The notes under the pieces: model-generated
Told to the model about the DNA's origin: nothing
Seen by the model: the letters and a program-made list of their open reading frames with translations, nothing else
The model's database searches: none
Part shown: piece by piece, positions 36,610-45,556 of the stretch
Numbering within the stretch: position 1 is the first letter of the stretch
Layout: each line of letters starts with the position of its first letter
Source: Clostridia bacterium
GTDB lineage: Bacteria > Bacillota > Clostridia > Oscillospirales > Acutalibacteraceae
Direction of reading: 5' to 3'
NCBI GenBank assembly: GCA_017399065.1
Contig: JAFQEL010000016.1
Coordinates: 1 to 64,000 of the forward strand
Length of the DNA: 64,000 nucleotides
Translations under genes and position numbers: made by a program

Positions 36610-36795
36610 TTATTCATCCATCTTCCATCCGTCTATAATGATATTATCGTCAGCGTCAAATTCTACGATATGGCGGTAATGCTTACCGTCGGTACCTGCA
36701 GCAGTGCCGTCGGCAAAGCCCATAATATAAACTCCGTTGTCAAGCTTTGCAACATATTCGTGCGTAGAATCAAAGAAAACACTTTTATGTAACAT
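36610..36795 (-). CDS. Small hypothetical protein, 61 residues
   Basis: AAAGGCGGTG lies 6 bp before the ATG and the codon use matches the neighbourhood. The protein is acidic and strand-rich (KLDNGVYIMGFADGTAAG, IVEFDADDNIIIDGW), with no signal peptide. It could be one small beta domain. I do not recognise a family. Confidence 0.6.
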   Translation of the reverse strand: MLHKSVFFDSTHEYVAKLDNGVYIMGFADGTAAGTDGKHYRHIVEFDADDNIIIDGWKMDE

Positions 36796-37098
36796 AATGC
36801 ACCGCCTTTCGTTTTTGTGATATTATTTCACATTTCTTGAGAAAAGTCAATACCCTGCGACAAAATAGTGTGTGATTTTTACAAATTTGTTTCGAACATA
36901 AAAAGAATCGGGTATGGCGACGTGTCCTCAAAGAGCCGAACAACTCAGAGGTATTTGCAACAAAACTCCCGATTCTGTATATAGCATATCCGATTACATC
37001 GAAACATACAAAGCTATACTTGACCGTCTTAGCGGTATGAAAATAAGCATTTCCGATGGATTTATCAGCTTCGGAAATGCTTGTTTCTTTATTTATTA
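36796..37098. other. Intergenic stretch with no secure gene
   Basis: A plus-strand frame from 36914 reads protein-like for about 40 codons (RAEQLRGICNKTPDSVYSI, then DYIETYKAILDRLSGM) but lacks a ribosome site and runs through a terminator hairpin. I treat it as a possible gene remnant. Nothing else is visible apart from the hairpin at 37045-37082. Confidence 0.4.
37045..37082. terminator. Intrinsic terminator next to the GDPD gene
   Basis: AAGCATTTCCGA and TCGGAAATGCTT around a 14-base loop, 17 bp past the stop of the minus-strand gene. Confidence 0.7.
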
Positions 37099-37947
37099 TC
37101 AATTGCAGAGCGTATCGGTTTCGATATATCTTACGCCCATATCGTAGAGTGCCTTCGCCTCTTCAAGAGTATTGACGGTGAAGAGTGAGAAGTTAACATT
37201 CTCGCTCATTGCAAGCTTAATATTTTCCTCGGTATTTCTCTCATAGTCTGCGGAAATCCAGACGTTATCACCAAGAGCTTTCGCTTCTGCAATAACTTCG
37301 GGGGTCATTTCGCCTACAAGATACCAAAGCTCAATATTTGGATTGAGCTCGTGAACGGCTTTAAGCTGATTGAGGTGAGGGGCGAGGATTATTGCCTGGT
37401 CTTCAAGACCTCTTTTGCAGATTTCATCGACAACAACATAAAGCATATCGTAATTCTCGATGCCGAGCTCAATCTGCGGTCTTGTATCCGTACCGACAAA
37501 AACATCGAGATACTCTTCGAGAGTAGGAATACGTGATTCTCTGTACTTCCAGAGGTTTGCGCCCCAGTTATAACTGAAGGTTTTAAGCTCTTCAAGTGTA
37601 AGCTCATCTATTCTGCCAAACTGACAGAATCTGCCGTCAACCTCTGCATTGTGGATTACTACCCAGCGGTTATCCTTTGTAAGCTGAATATCGCACTCGG
37701 CAGAGTAATAGCCGTTATTTACAGCCTCTTCAAAAGACGGAAGCGAGTTTTCGGGTGCAAGTGCATGAACACCTCTGTGAGCTGTGAGGTAAACGGGATC
37801 ATCCTCTGAGCCGACACCGTTTGCCGAAAGAGAAACTAGCTGCTGAGGCTGATTGAATAAAACAATTATGGGATGTGTGGGAGAAAAAACGCTGAAATAA
37901 ATCGGGACAAGAATGAGAGTGATGATTTTATTGATTACAGCTAACAT
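37099..37947 (-). CDS. Glycerophosphodiester phosphodiesterase, membrane-anchored
   Basis: 282 residues; AAAGGAT precedes the ATG. A hydrophobic N-terminal segment (residues 5-33) should anchor or export the protein. The GDPD site is intact: HRG (57-59), APENSLPSF with Glu65 and Asn66, Glu84 and Asp86 in ECDIQLTKD for the metal, and His99 in VIHNAEVDG. The C-terminal VNTLEEAKALYDMGVRYIETD is the family signature end. It would release glycerol phosphate from phosphodiesters, for example deacylated lipids or teichoic-acid-type polymers. A second GDPD-like gene lies at 40468-41508, separated by a fucosidase and an esterase. Confidence 0.88.
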   Translation of the reverse strand: MLAVINKIITLILVPIYFSVFSPTHPIIVLFNQPQQLVSLSANGVGSEDDPVYLTAHRGVHALAPENSLPSFEEAVNNGYYSAECDIQLTKDNRWVVIHNAEVDGRFCQFGRIDELTLEELKTFSYNWGANLWKYRESRIPTLEEYLDVFVGTDTRPQIELGIENYDMLYVVVDEICKRGLEDQAIILAPHLNQLKAVHELNPNIELWYLVGEMTPEVIAEAKALGDNVWISADYERNTEENIKLAMSENVNFSLFTVNTLEEAKALYDMGVRYIETDTLCN

Positions 37948-37968
37948 AATTTTATATCCTTTCTTTTA

Positions 37969-39444
37969 TTAACCAATGGCGATTTTAAAGCAAATCGGCA
38001 AATCGTTTTTCAATTCGCCTTTGAGATTTATTTTAAGTGATTCTTCGTCTCTTACATAATCGATTTTTTCGTCACTGCCGAGAAGCTCGACAGACTCAAT
38101 TAAAAAGTCGTTAGATGAAAGCTTTTTAAGGCTTTTGATTTCGATATTTTTTGACGGACGCATCTGAAAAGCATAGAGATAACAGTCCTTATAAGTAAAC
38201 CTGAAATCAGCACTTGTGAAGGCTTTTTCATCACCGTCTTTGAAGAAGCCCTCTTCTGCGTTGACCTCACCCTCACCGAAGTATTTCCAGTAGGTTGTGC
38301 CGTATATACCCTCGCCGTTTGTTCCGAGCCACTCGCCCATATCGAGGAGCACCTTTGTTTCTTCATCGGTAATTGTACCGTCTGCTTTCGGTCCGATATT
38401 GATAAGCAGGTTACCGTTTTTGGAAACGATATCAACAAGGTCGCAGATAATCTGACGGGATGACTTGTATTTGTTATCTGCTCTGTAGCCCCACGAGCAT
38501 TTACCTATTGCAGTATCCGTCTGCCAATATATCGGAGATATATCCGTAAGGGCACCGCGCTCAACATCAAAAGTTGCAACAGATGGCGGAAAAGCTTCGT
38601 GCTTATAGTTTATTGTGACCTCTTTCCCCCACTCATCAGCACGGTTATAGTAGTAAGCCGCAAGCTTTTTGAGATAGGGCTTGAAAGAATGGTTATGAAT
38701 CCACCAATCGAAATAGAGTACAGACGGCTGATATCTGTCAACAAGTTCGCACGTACGTACAAGCCAGTCTTCAAGCCATTCCTTACTTGCTCCGACCGAA
38801 TATACATCGGCGGTTGTGATATGAAGTATTTCGGAGTCAAGCTCCTCACAGTAAACGGCAGGACCGTAAAAATCGGCATAACGCTCGTCATTTATATCGC
38901 TGTCGTAAAGCCTGCCCGGATTCATAAAGAAATAGTGCTCGGCACGGTGAGATGAAGCACAGAGGGTAAGCCCCTGCTTCTCGCATTCATTCTTTATTTC
39001 ACCGACTACGTCACGGCACGGACCCATTTCAACAGAATTCCAGCGGTTGAATTCGGTATCGTACATCGCAAAGCCGTCGTGATGCTCGGCAACAGGCATT
39101 ACATACTTAACGCCTGCTTTTTTAAAAAGCGAAACCCACTCAGCGGCATTGAATTTCTCTCCCTTAAATATAGGAATAAAATCTTTATATCCGAATACAC
39201 TCTGGTCGCCGTATGTTTTTCTGTGGTACTCAAATTCCGGTGCAGTACGCTCATACATACCGCGTGAATACCACTCATTAGAATAGGCAGGCACACTGTA
39301 AATGCCCCAGTGAATAAACACACCTATCTTATCGTGCATATACCATTCGGGCACATTGTGATGAGCAAGCGAAGCCCAATCTGCCTTATATCTGCCGTTT
39401 TCGTTTACATTATCAATTAAACTGAGATATTCTGCAGTAGTCAT
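37969..39444 (-). CDS. GH29 alpha-L-fucosidase
   Basis: 491 residues, start with AAAGGAGT upstream. The family opening KIGVFIHWGIYSVPAYSNEWYSRGMY (39-64) is unmistakable, followed by YVMPVAEHHDGFAMYDTEFNRWNS near 114. The nucleophile is Asp246 in LYFDWW. LINIGPKADGTI near 365 is the conserved strand after the barrel. A short beta-sandwich C-terminus follows. There is no signal peptide, so it likely acts on imported fucosylated oligosaccharides from mucin, milk or plant glycans. It lies 21 bp upstream of the GDPD gene and probably shares its transcript. Confidence 0.95.
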   Translation of the reverse strand: MTTAEYLSLIDNVNENGRYKADWASLAHHNVPEWYMHDKIGVFIHWGIYSVPAYSNEWYSRGMYERTAPEFEYHRKTYGDQSVFGYKDFIPIFKGEKFNAAEWVSLFKKAGVKYVMPVAEHHDGFAMYDTEFNRWNSVEMGPCRDVVGEIKNECEKQGLTLCASSHRAEHYFFMNPGRLYDSDINDERYADFYGPAVYCEELDSEILHITTADVYSVGASKEWLEDWLVRTCELVDRYQPSVLYFDWWIHNHSFKPYLKKLAAYYYNRADEWGKEVTINYKHEAFPPSVATFDVERGALTDISPIYWQTDTAIGKCSWGYRADNKYKSSRQIICDLVDIVSKNGNLLINIGPKADGTITDEETKVLLDMGEWLGTNGEGIYGTTYWKYFGEGEVNAEEGFFKDGDEKAFTSADFRFTYKDCYLYAFQMRPSKNIEIKSLKKLSSNDFLIESVELLGSDEKIDYVRDEESLKINLKGELKNDLPICFKIAIG

Positions 39445-39531
39445 AATTACTGTACTCCTTTATCTGTCGGCTTTGTTTTACAATAACATAACAACGTCAC
39501 AAAATCAACAAAATACTCTTAATCTGCCATC

Positions 39532-39561
39532 TTGACTTCAAAACATATGCAGTTATATAAT
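39532..39561 (+). promoter_or_regulatory. Promoter of the esterase gene
   Basis: TTGACT (39532-39537) and TATAAT (39556-39561) with an 18-bp spacer, 30 bp before the ATG. Confidence 0.8.
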
Positions 39562-39590
39562 TATCTGAGAAAGTATTACAGAGGATTTTT

Positions 39591-40403
39591 ATGGACAATA
39601 AGTATATTATTCTAAGCGACATATCATACGGCAACCACGAAAGACAAAAGCTTGATATTTTTATACCCAAAAAGACAAAATCCGACTTGGGTATTATACT
39701 GTTTATTCACGGTGGAGGCTGGAGTCAGGGTGACAAATCGGCTCACCACGCTGACTGCAGACATTTCTGCGAGCTTGGTTACATATGTGCAACGATGAAC
39801 TACCGATTTGTATCGGAAGAGGTAAGCATCTATGACGAACTTGACGATATAACATCGGCACTGAAAGCAATAAAAGCAAAGTGTGCAGGGCTTGGTTCTG
39901 ATATAAACAGGCTTATTTTATCGGGCGGCTCTGCAGGAGGGCACCTCTCGCTGATGTACGCTTACACAAGAAAAGACGAATCGCCTGTTGCCCCCGTTGC
40001 GGCTTGTGTATACTGTCCACCCGTAAGCTTTACCTCAGCCGATTTTTTACAAGGCATTTCGGCAGAGTTAGATGAATGGAAATACGGATTGCTTTCAGAC
40101 TGTTGCGGATTTAAAATAACAAAAGAATCTTTTTTGAACAAAGCCGAGCAGGAAGCACTCAGTAAAATTTCACCCGAAGAATATGTTTCGGCAGACTGTG
40201 TGCCGACGGCTGTTTTTCACGGCAGGCACGACGACCTTGTACCGATTGAGCACACGCATAAATTTATCGGTTTATTAACAGAACTCAGAGTTAAAAACGA
40301 TTTGCTTATTTTTGAAAACTCAGGTCATTTGCTTGACAAAGACCCCGAAACAGACAAGCAGGCAAAAGAAATAATAAAAGAATACTGTAAAACGTATTTA
40401 TAA
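39591..40403 (+). CDS. Alpha/beta-hydrolase esterase, BD-FAE/carboxylesterase type
   Basis: 270 residues, AGAGGA before ATG. The hormone-sensitive-lipase-like oxyanion motif HGGGWSQGDK (40-49) precedes the nucleophile elbow SGGSAGG (Ser114). Later elements are the acid in HGRHDDLVP near 210 and the His in SGHLLDKD near 247. No signal peptide. The family removes acetyl, feruloyl or other acyl groups from small esters and glycans. Its place between fucosidase and GDPD genes suggests deacetylation of imported sugars, as inference. Confidence 0.85.
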   Translation: MDNKYIILSDISYGNHERQKLDIFIPKKTKSDLGIILFIHGGGWSQGDKSAHHADCRHFCELGYICATMNYRFVSEEVSIYDELDDITSALKAIKAKCAGLGSDINRLILSGGSAGGHLSLMYAYTRKDESPVAPVAACVYCPPVSFTSADFLQGISAELDEWKYGLLSDCCGFKITKESFLNKAEQEALSKISPEEYVSADCVPTAVFHGRHDDLVPIEHTHKFIGLLTELRVKNDLLIFENSGHLLDKDPETDKQAKEIIKEYCKTYL

Positions 40404-40407
40404 TCGG

Positions 40408-40436
40408 TTGTAATTACAGCAAAGCAATGGTATAAT
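40408..40436 (+). promoter_or_regulatory. Promoter of the second GDPD gene
   Basis: TTGTAA (40408-40413) and consensus TATAAT (40431-40436), 17-bp spacer. Confidence 0.7.
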
Positions 40437-40467
40437 AATTCCGATTTCGCAAAAAGAGGTAGATATA

Positions 40468-41508
40468 ATGTTTATGCAAATTATTCAGTCCTTATTAACA
40501 GTATTTGAAAAACTGCCGTTTTTCCTTGTTGCAGGTGTTATGTGCCTGAGCTCATTTGCTCCGCCTGAGGTTGAAGAGCCGCAGGTTCTGAATGAAAATA
40601 CGGGCAACTACTTCCTGCCCGATTACGGCAGCACACGCATTTCGTCACACCGCAGCGGCAAGGGTGCCGCACCCGAAAACACGCTTATGGCGATTAAATC
40701 AAACCTTATATATGCCGAAAGCGACTCCGCAATAATTGAGATGGACGTACAGCTGACAAAAGACGGCGAAATCGTGCTCTACCACAGTCTTTTCCTCGAC
40801 GAAAAAAGTGACAGTGCAGAATATTTCGGTAAAGAAAACACAACAGTTTTCTCAAAGACATATGAAGAGCTACGCAACCTCAACATGGGTGAAACCTTTA
40901 AGTCGGGCGATAGCTACCCATACAGAGGACTCAGAGGCGATGACATACCCGACGATATAAGGATAACTGCACTGAAAGACGTATTTGAATGTGTTGAGAC
41001 ACAGGTGCCTGACACGTACAGATATATTATTGAAGTCAAATATCCTACACCATGGGCACCGAAGATTGTAGACGGTATTTATGAGCTTATGCAGAAATAT
41101 GATATGGCTGACCGGGTAATCGTTGCAAGCTTCTGGCCTGATGTGTCGATGTATATTGATGCTAAATATGAAGGCAAGATAAACAGGTCGGCTAACCCGT
41201 TTGAGATTGTTGACCTTTACAGCAGCTATCTGAGAAACGAAGAATTAGATAAAGAAGCAATCAAATACACCGCTCTGCAGATGCCGTATTACTGGGATGA
41301 CGGTAAACTGCTCGTCGCTAACCTTGGCAAAGCGAGCTTTATCGACTACGCACACAAGTACGGAATTTCAATGCAGTACTGGACAGTAAACAACGCAGAG
41401 GATGCAAAGGCACTTGCCGCAGCCGGTGCAGACCTGCTGATGACCGACTATCCCGACAGAATACGAGATGCACTTTACCCGGAGATAAGCTACAGACAGG
41501 TTTCCTGA
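40468..41508 (+). CDS. Glycerophosphodiester phosphodiesterase-like, exported
   Basis: 346 residues. The N-terminal hydrophobic stretch (about 4-30) ends near a CLSSFAPPE sequence that could be a signal or an anchor. Catalytic elements match GDPD: HRSG (61-64), APENT (68-72), IIEMDVQLTKDG with Glu91 and Asp93, and LYHSLFLD with His106. The second half keeps YIIEVKYPT and QYWTVNNAEDAKALAAAGADLLMTDYP. A longer insert follows the metal site. It has its own promoter and terminator. It probably cleaves phosphodiesters outside the membrane, in parallel with the other GDPD. Confidence 0.85.
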   Translation: MFMQIIQSLLTVFEKLPFFLVAGVMCLSSFAPPEVEEPQVLNENTGNYFLPDYGSTRISSHRSGKGAAPENTLMAIKSNLIYAESDSAIIEMDVQLTKDGEIVLYHSLFLDEKSDSAEYFGKENTTVFSKTYEELRNLNMGETFKSGDSYPYRGLRGDDIPDDIRITALKDVFECVETQVPDTYRYIIEVKYPTPWAPKIVDGIYELMQKYDMADRVIVASFWPDVSMYIDAKYEGKINRSANPFEIVDLYSSYLRNEELDKEAIKYTALQMPYYWDDGKLLVANLGKASFIDYAHKYGISMQYWTVNNAEDAKALAAAGADLLMTDYPDRIRDALYPEISYRQVS

Positions 41509-41587
41509 AGATTTTGAAAAATAAATCAAGAGTTTTTTCGGTAACTGAAATAGAATACAATCTGCCCGAAAAAAAGAGATAAAAAAA

Positions 41588-41627
41588 CAACACTGCCCGA
41601 CAGACCTTTAATCTGTCGGGCGGTGTT
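41588..41627. terminator. Bidirectional intrinsic terminator
   Basis: AACACTGCCCGACAGA and TCTGTCGGGCGGTGTT around a 7-base loop, with A-run before and T-run after, between convergent genes. Confidence 0.9.
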
Positions 41628-41655
41628 TTATGTTATACCCTCAAATTTTTATTAA

Positions 41656-44583
41656 TTAATACCAAAGCCAGCCGAAGAAGAGGATGTAGATAATCCACTG
41701 GAAGAAGCTGAAGTTAACAGTGATACTGTAATAGCTGATATTGCCGTCAATATCCGTTACAAGTATAATTGCTGTACCTCTGCCTGTAGCAGTAATTTTA
41801 CCGTTGTCATCTACAGTTGCAACATCGGGATTGAGCGACTCGAAATAAACGCCGTCAAAATCATCGATAACGGTTACACCGTTGTAGTTCATTCCGATCT
41901 GCTTTGTTGCATCCTGCTTGACATTGATCGTCACGGTTTCGGTATCGTAAAGAACAGACTTATCTGCACTGTAAAGCTTGAAGGTTACCGTACATGTACC
42001 TACACCCTTTACAATAAAGGTAGCCGGGCAGGTATCGTCTGTGCTGTCGTAATCGCCAAGCTCAACCATTGCGACGGATGTTGAGGATGAAGAAGCTTCA
42101 AGTGTAAGAGCTTCGTTTGAAGGTCTGTTGACCGTAACGGTTGCAAAGCCCGTATCAACGTTATCAAGGTCAAGTGTCAGCTCGATCTGCGAAACCGTAA
42201 GAGAAGGAATCTCTTTCCATACAGCGTAATATGTTGCGTTGCCTGAAACATTTACTCTATCGCCTGCGTGGATGCTTGCGGTTGTGCTGCTGTTTGAAGC
42301 TGCCCAGCCGAGGAATTCGTAGCCGTCACGTGTGGGCTCAGAAACAGGAACGTTAAAGCTTGCGCTTGTATTCCATACAGCATAGAGAGTAGTGTTGCCT
42401 GCAGGAGTGAAGGATGAGCCGCAGGAATATGTTGCAGATGTTGCGGAAGCTGAGGTTGACCAGCCTTTACAGGTAAGAGAAGCTTTGAGTGAAGCAGGTG
42501 CGTTTGAACCGCCGTTGGCATTGAATATAACAGTGTAGCTCTTTGTGGGTGTGGGGAGAGTTGTGGACGAATCCTTCTCAACAAGTGAGCTTGTCGGAGA
42601 AACGCTGCCGCCGTTTGCGTTATAAGTTACAGTGTACTTCGGCATATCGGGTTTTATTTCTTCGTGAGAAGTACAAACCCTGAACTTCAAGCCGTTTGAG
42701 CTTGCAAATGTTTTTGCGTATGATGAACTTGAACTGCTGCAAAGTGTGAGGTTAGAGTTTGAATTTTTAAATGCATTTGTATTAATAGAAAAAGTATTCA
42801 TCGGAATATGTACAGTTGTAAGACTTGAACAATTCATAAATGCATAAGCACCAATAGTTAAGTCATCCTCACCCTCAGCAACGATAACCTGTTTTAGTGC
42901 GGTACAATTTCGGAATACATCGTCACCAATCTCGATTATTGTGCTTGGTAAAGACAAATTGGTAAGCTTAGTGCAATCTCTAAACGCACCGTTTCCTATT
43001 GTTGTTACACCTTCCGGAATAGTAACAGTTTCAAGTGAAGTACAATCCTCGTACACCCTAAATCCTATACTTTTTAGCGTTGTGGGCAGAGAAATTCTTG
43101 AAAGGTTTGTACAACCATAAAAAGCATAGCTATCAATCGACTGATTAGCATAAACATAGGAAGACTTTTCCCATTCAAATGATGTCAAGGATGTACAGTT
43201 TTTAAAGGCTTCGCGACCAAGCATCGCATAGTTACCGGGAAGATAAACACTTTCAAGTGCCGAACAACCTGAAAATGTATAATTACCAATAATTATATCC
43301 CCCTCGCCCTCAGCGAAGTTTATTTTCTTGAGTGATGTACAGTTCATAAATGCACCAGAGGTGGTGTTTTCATTACCAATAACAGTTAATGTGCTTGGCA
43401 ATGATAAGGTTCTAAGATTGGTACAACCTTCAAATGCACCGTCACTTATTGCTTTTACACCTTCTGGAATTACAACATCTGTAAGTGATATACAATTTCT
43501 GAAAGCTCCAATAGCAATACTTTCTAATGTTGACGGCAGAGAAAGACTTGAAAGACTTGTACAGTCAGAAAAAGCATTGTAATTGATAAACTGATTAGCA
43601 TAGGTATAATCAGACTTTTCCCATTTAAATGATGTCAAGGATGCACAGTCTTTGAAAGCCTCACGCTCAATCAACGCATAGTTACCGGGAAGATAAACAC
43701 TTTCAAGTGCCGAACAACCTGCAAAAGCATATGAATCTATTGTCGCATTTGATGAGCCTTTGGCAAAAGTAACAGTTTTAAGTTTATTACAGTTCTGGAA
43801 CGCTCCGTTATTGTTGAAACCTCCATTATCAATAATAGTTAAAGTACTCGGCAAAGACAAACTTGTTATTTTGGTGCAGCCTTTGAACGCAGCGCCTCCT
43901 ATTGATGTTACGCCTTCAGGAATAACAACATTTTTGAGCGAAGTACAGTTTTCAAATGCTGAATTACCTATAGATTTTAATGTCGTGGGCAAGGAAATAC
44001 TTGAAAGATTTGTACAACCGTTAAATGCATAATCACTAATTAACTGATTCGCATAGGTATATGCCGACTTTTCCAATACAAATGTTGTCATGGATATACA
44101 GCCGTAGAAAGCCTCCTTGCCAATATTTGTATAATTGCCGGGGAGTGAAACGCTCTGCAGAGAAGGGCAATTTTTAAATGCAGACCGACCTATAGTTGCA
44201 TTTGATGAACCTTTTGTAAAGGTAACATATTGAAGCTTTTTGCAATTCATAAAAGCATTATTATTAATGTTTATTACTGTGCTTGGAATGATAACAGAAA
44301 TAATCTTAGTGTTATCCTTAAAAGCTCCGTCACCTATATTCACAACCTTATATCCACCCAACGTTGACGGGATGGTAAGATTTGTAGCAGTACCGGAATA
44401 GCCGGTAATGGTGGCGTTACTGCCGGATACTGTGTAGGTAAAGTCGCCTGAGGTAAGCGCTTCTGACTTAAAGCTGAAGAGTTGCGGCAGCTCGAGGCCG
44501 ACAAGCCCCGAAAGCGGAGCGGCAGAGAGCAACATTACGACAGTTAAGACTACCGACACGATTTTCGTCATAACTTTTTTCAT
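41656..44583 (-). CDS. Secreted BspA-type leucine-rich-repeat surface protein
   Basis: 975 residues with GGAGG 10 bp before ATG. A signal peptide (VSVVLTVVMLLSAAPLSG) is followed by about 22 LRR_5 repeats (residues 70-610). Their core phrases are I(G/S)-AF-(D/N)CTSL, LSLPSTL and VVIPEGVT. A near-identical block of about 135 residues (LPGNY...REAF, SFxWEKS.YxYANQ) recurs at least three times, so the gene has grown by internal duplication. Two InlB/Listeria-Bacteroides repeats follow (YTVTYNANGGS, YEFLGWAAS...YYAVWK), then BIG-like domains and an aromatic hydrophobic tail (FFQWIIYILFFGWLWY). It is likely a surface adhesin or glycan/protein binder. The divergent XRE regulator and three operators suggest control. 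Confidence 0.9.
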   Translation of the reverse strand: MKKVMTKIVSVVLTVVMLLSAAPLSGLVGLELPQLFSFKSEALTSGDFTYTVSGSNATITGYSGTATNLTIPSTLGGYKVVNIGDGAFKDNTKIISVIIPSTVININNNAFMNCKKLQYVTFTKGSSNATIGRSAFKNCPSLQSVSLPGNYTNIGKEAFYGCISMTTFVLEKSAYTYANQLISDYAFNGCTNLSSISLPTTLKSIGNSAFENCTSLKNVVIPEGVTSIGGAAFKGCTKITSLSLPSTLTIIDNGGFNNNGAFQNCNKLKTVTFAKGSSNATIDSYAFAGCSALESVYLPGNYALIEREAFKDCASLTSFKWEKSDYTYANQFINYNAFSDCTSLSSLSLPSTLESIAIGAFRNCISLTDVVIPEGVKAISDGAFEGCTNLRTLSLPSTLTVIGNENTTSGAFMNCTSLKKINFAEGEGDIIIGNYTFSGCSALESVYLPGNYAMLGREAFKNCTSLTSFEWEKSSYVYANQSIDSYAFYGCTNLSRISLPTTLKSIGFRVYEDCTSLETVTIPEGVTTIGNGAFRDCTKLTNLSLPSTIIEIGDDVFRNCTALKQVIVAEGEDDLTIGAYAFMNCSSLTTVHIPMNTFSINTNAFKNSNSNLTLCSSSSSSYAKTFASSNGLKFRVCTSHEEIKPDMPKYTVTYNANGGSVSPTSSLVEKDSSTTLPTPTKSYTVIFNANGGSNAPASLKASLTCKGWSTSASATSATYSCGSSFTPAGNTTLYAVWNTSASFNVPVSEPTRDGYEFLGWAASNSSTTASIHAGDRVNVSGNATYYAVWKEIPSLTVSQIELTLDLDNVDTGFATVTVNRPSNEALTLEASSSSTSVAMVELGDYDSTDDTCPATFIVKGVGTCTVTFKLYSADKSVLYDTETVTINVKQDATKQIGMNYNGVTVIDDFDGVYFESLNPDVATVDDNGKITATGRGTAIILVTDIDGNISYYSITVNFSFFQWIIYILFFGWLWY

Positions 44584-44609
44584 AAAATTCGTTCCTCCAA
44601 TTAAATTTT

Positions 44610-44686
44610 ATGAAACAAATCGTTTCATAAAGCGAATTATATCAAACAAATTGTTTCACGTCAAGGCATTACCAAACATTTTGTTG
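44610..44686. promoter_or_regulatory. Three evenly spaced AAAC-N5-GTTT dyads
   Basis: Dyads at 44613-44625 (within the longer palindrome ATGAAAC-N5-GTTTCAT), 44644-44656 and 44674-44686 (last base G). Centres are at 44619, 44650 and 44680, about three helical turns apart. They lie between the divergent LRR protein and XRE genes and are candidate operators for the XRE protein. Confidence 0.65.
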
Positions 44687-44722
44687 TATGATATAGGCAT
44701 ACTATGTACGGGAGGGATTGCT

Positions 44723-44932
44723 GTGTCTTACCGAAAAAGGCTGCACGACCTGCGTGTTGACCACGACTTAAGACAGGAAGACGTTGCACAGATTTTAAAA
44801 ATCACCTCTCAGGCATACGGAATGTATGAAAACGGCAAAAGAAGCCTGCCGATAGAGTACCTTATAATTCTTTCTCAGTATTATGATGTTACATCCGACT
44901 ATATTTTAGGCTTAAGCGACAACAAAAAATAA
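44723..44932 (+). CDS. Small XRE-family regulator, GTG start
   Basis: 69 residues from GTG 44723, which follows GGGAGGG at 6 bp; the upstream in-frame ATG at 44651 has no ribosome site and lies inside an operator. The protein is a single Cro/C1 helix-turn-helix (YRKRLHDLRVDHDLRQEDVA, then LKITSQAYGMYENGKRSLP) with YYDVTSDYILGLSD closing the fold. It is divergent from the 975-residue LRR gene across three repeated dyads, so it probably represses that gene and itself. It ends inside its own terminator stem. Confidence 0.88.
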   Translation: MSYRKRLHDLRVDHDLRQEDVAQILKITSQAYGMYENGKRSLPIEYLIILSQYYDVTSDYILGLSDNKK

Positions 44933-44972
44933 CCGTCTGAAACTTTAATCAAAAGTCAGACGGTTATTTTTT
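44931..44972 (+). terminator. Intrinsic terminator of the XRE gene
   Basis: AACCGTCTGA and TCAGACGGTT around a 15-base loop, then ATTTTTTT. The left arm shares the stop codon. Confidence 0.85.
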
Positions 44973-44984
44973 TAGAGAAAACGG

Positions 44985-45545
44985 GCGATTCGTGAATCGG
45001 CCATACAGGTTCAGGATAACGTTTGGTTTTAAATCAAAGCGGACGGCCAATGGCCGCCCCTACGGTGTGGTTTTTACAGCGAAAAACTATTATTTATTAT
45101 CTATTCAGTATTATTTATTATCTATATTTTTCAAATTATTCGCTTCGCTCAGAATGATATGTTTAGAAATCGTGAACCGTTCGTACTGTCTTATATCTTA
45201 CACGGCGGCAGAGGCAAGCCGCTGCCCTACGCGGGATGAATACATTAAAAGTGATATAAATTCAACAACGGGTCGTCGAAAATCGCCGACCCCTACGGTG
45301 TTGACTTTTATATCGGTGTAAATTTGTTTGTTTAAGGCTCCCTTGTGCAAAGGGAGCCGGATTTTGCTTTAGCAAAAGACTGAGGGATTGTTAATGCCGA
45401 ACACCCCCTCCGAGTCGGCAGTGCCGATCCACCTCCCCTTACACAGGGGAGGCTGATAAAGAGACCATCACGGGCGATTTGTGAATCGGCCATACGGTGT
45501 TGTTTTTACAGCGATATAAAAGCGGGAGGCGAAACGGCTCCCTTG
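44985..45545. repeat. Mosaic of dispersed intergenic repeats
   Basis: No gene fits this 560-bp stretch. It contains two copies of GGGCGATT(C/T)GTGAATCGG followed by CCATAC (from 44986 and 45471) and three variants of CTACGGTGTxG...TTTTTA (near 45060, 45291, 45494). Palindromes include GCGGACGGCCAATGGCCGCCCC, GGCTCCCTTG/AAAGGGAGCC, TTTTGCTTTAGCAAAAGA and CCTCCCCTTACACAGGGGAGG. Such modules are spread through Clostridia genomes in my recollection. They look like nested nonautonomous or REP-type sequences, not a single element. Confidence 0.65.
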
Positions 45546-45556
45546 CGATTTATTAG

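Noticed and set aside
36914-37147. 77-codon plus-strand frame with a protein-like first half
   Set aside because: No ribosome site, crosses a terminator and overlaps the GDPD gene antisense. At most a gene remnant.
41656-44583. Regularly repeated DNA that could suggest a CRISPR array
   Set aside because: The repeats are in frame, 60-70 bp or longer, without constant spacers, and encode leucine-rich repeats. No CRISPR array was seen anywhere in the window.
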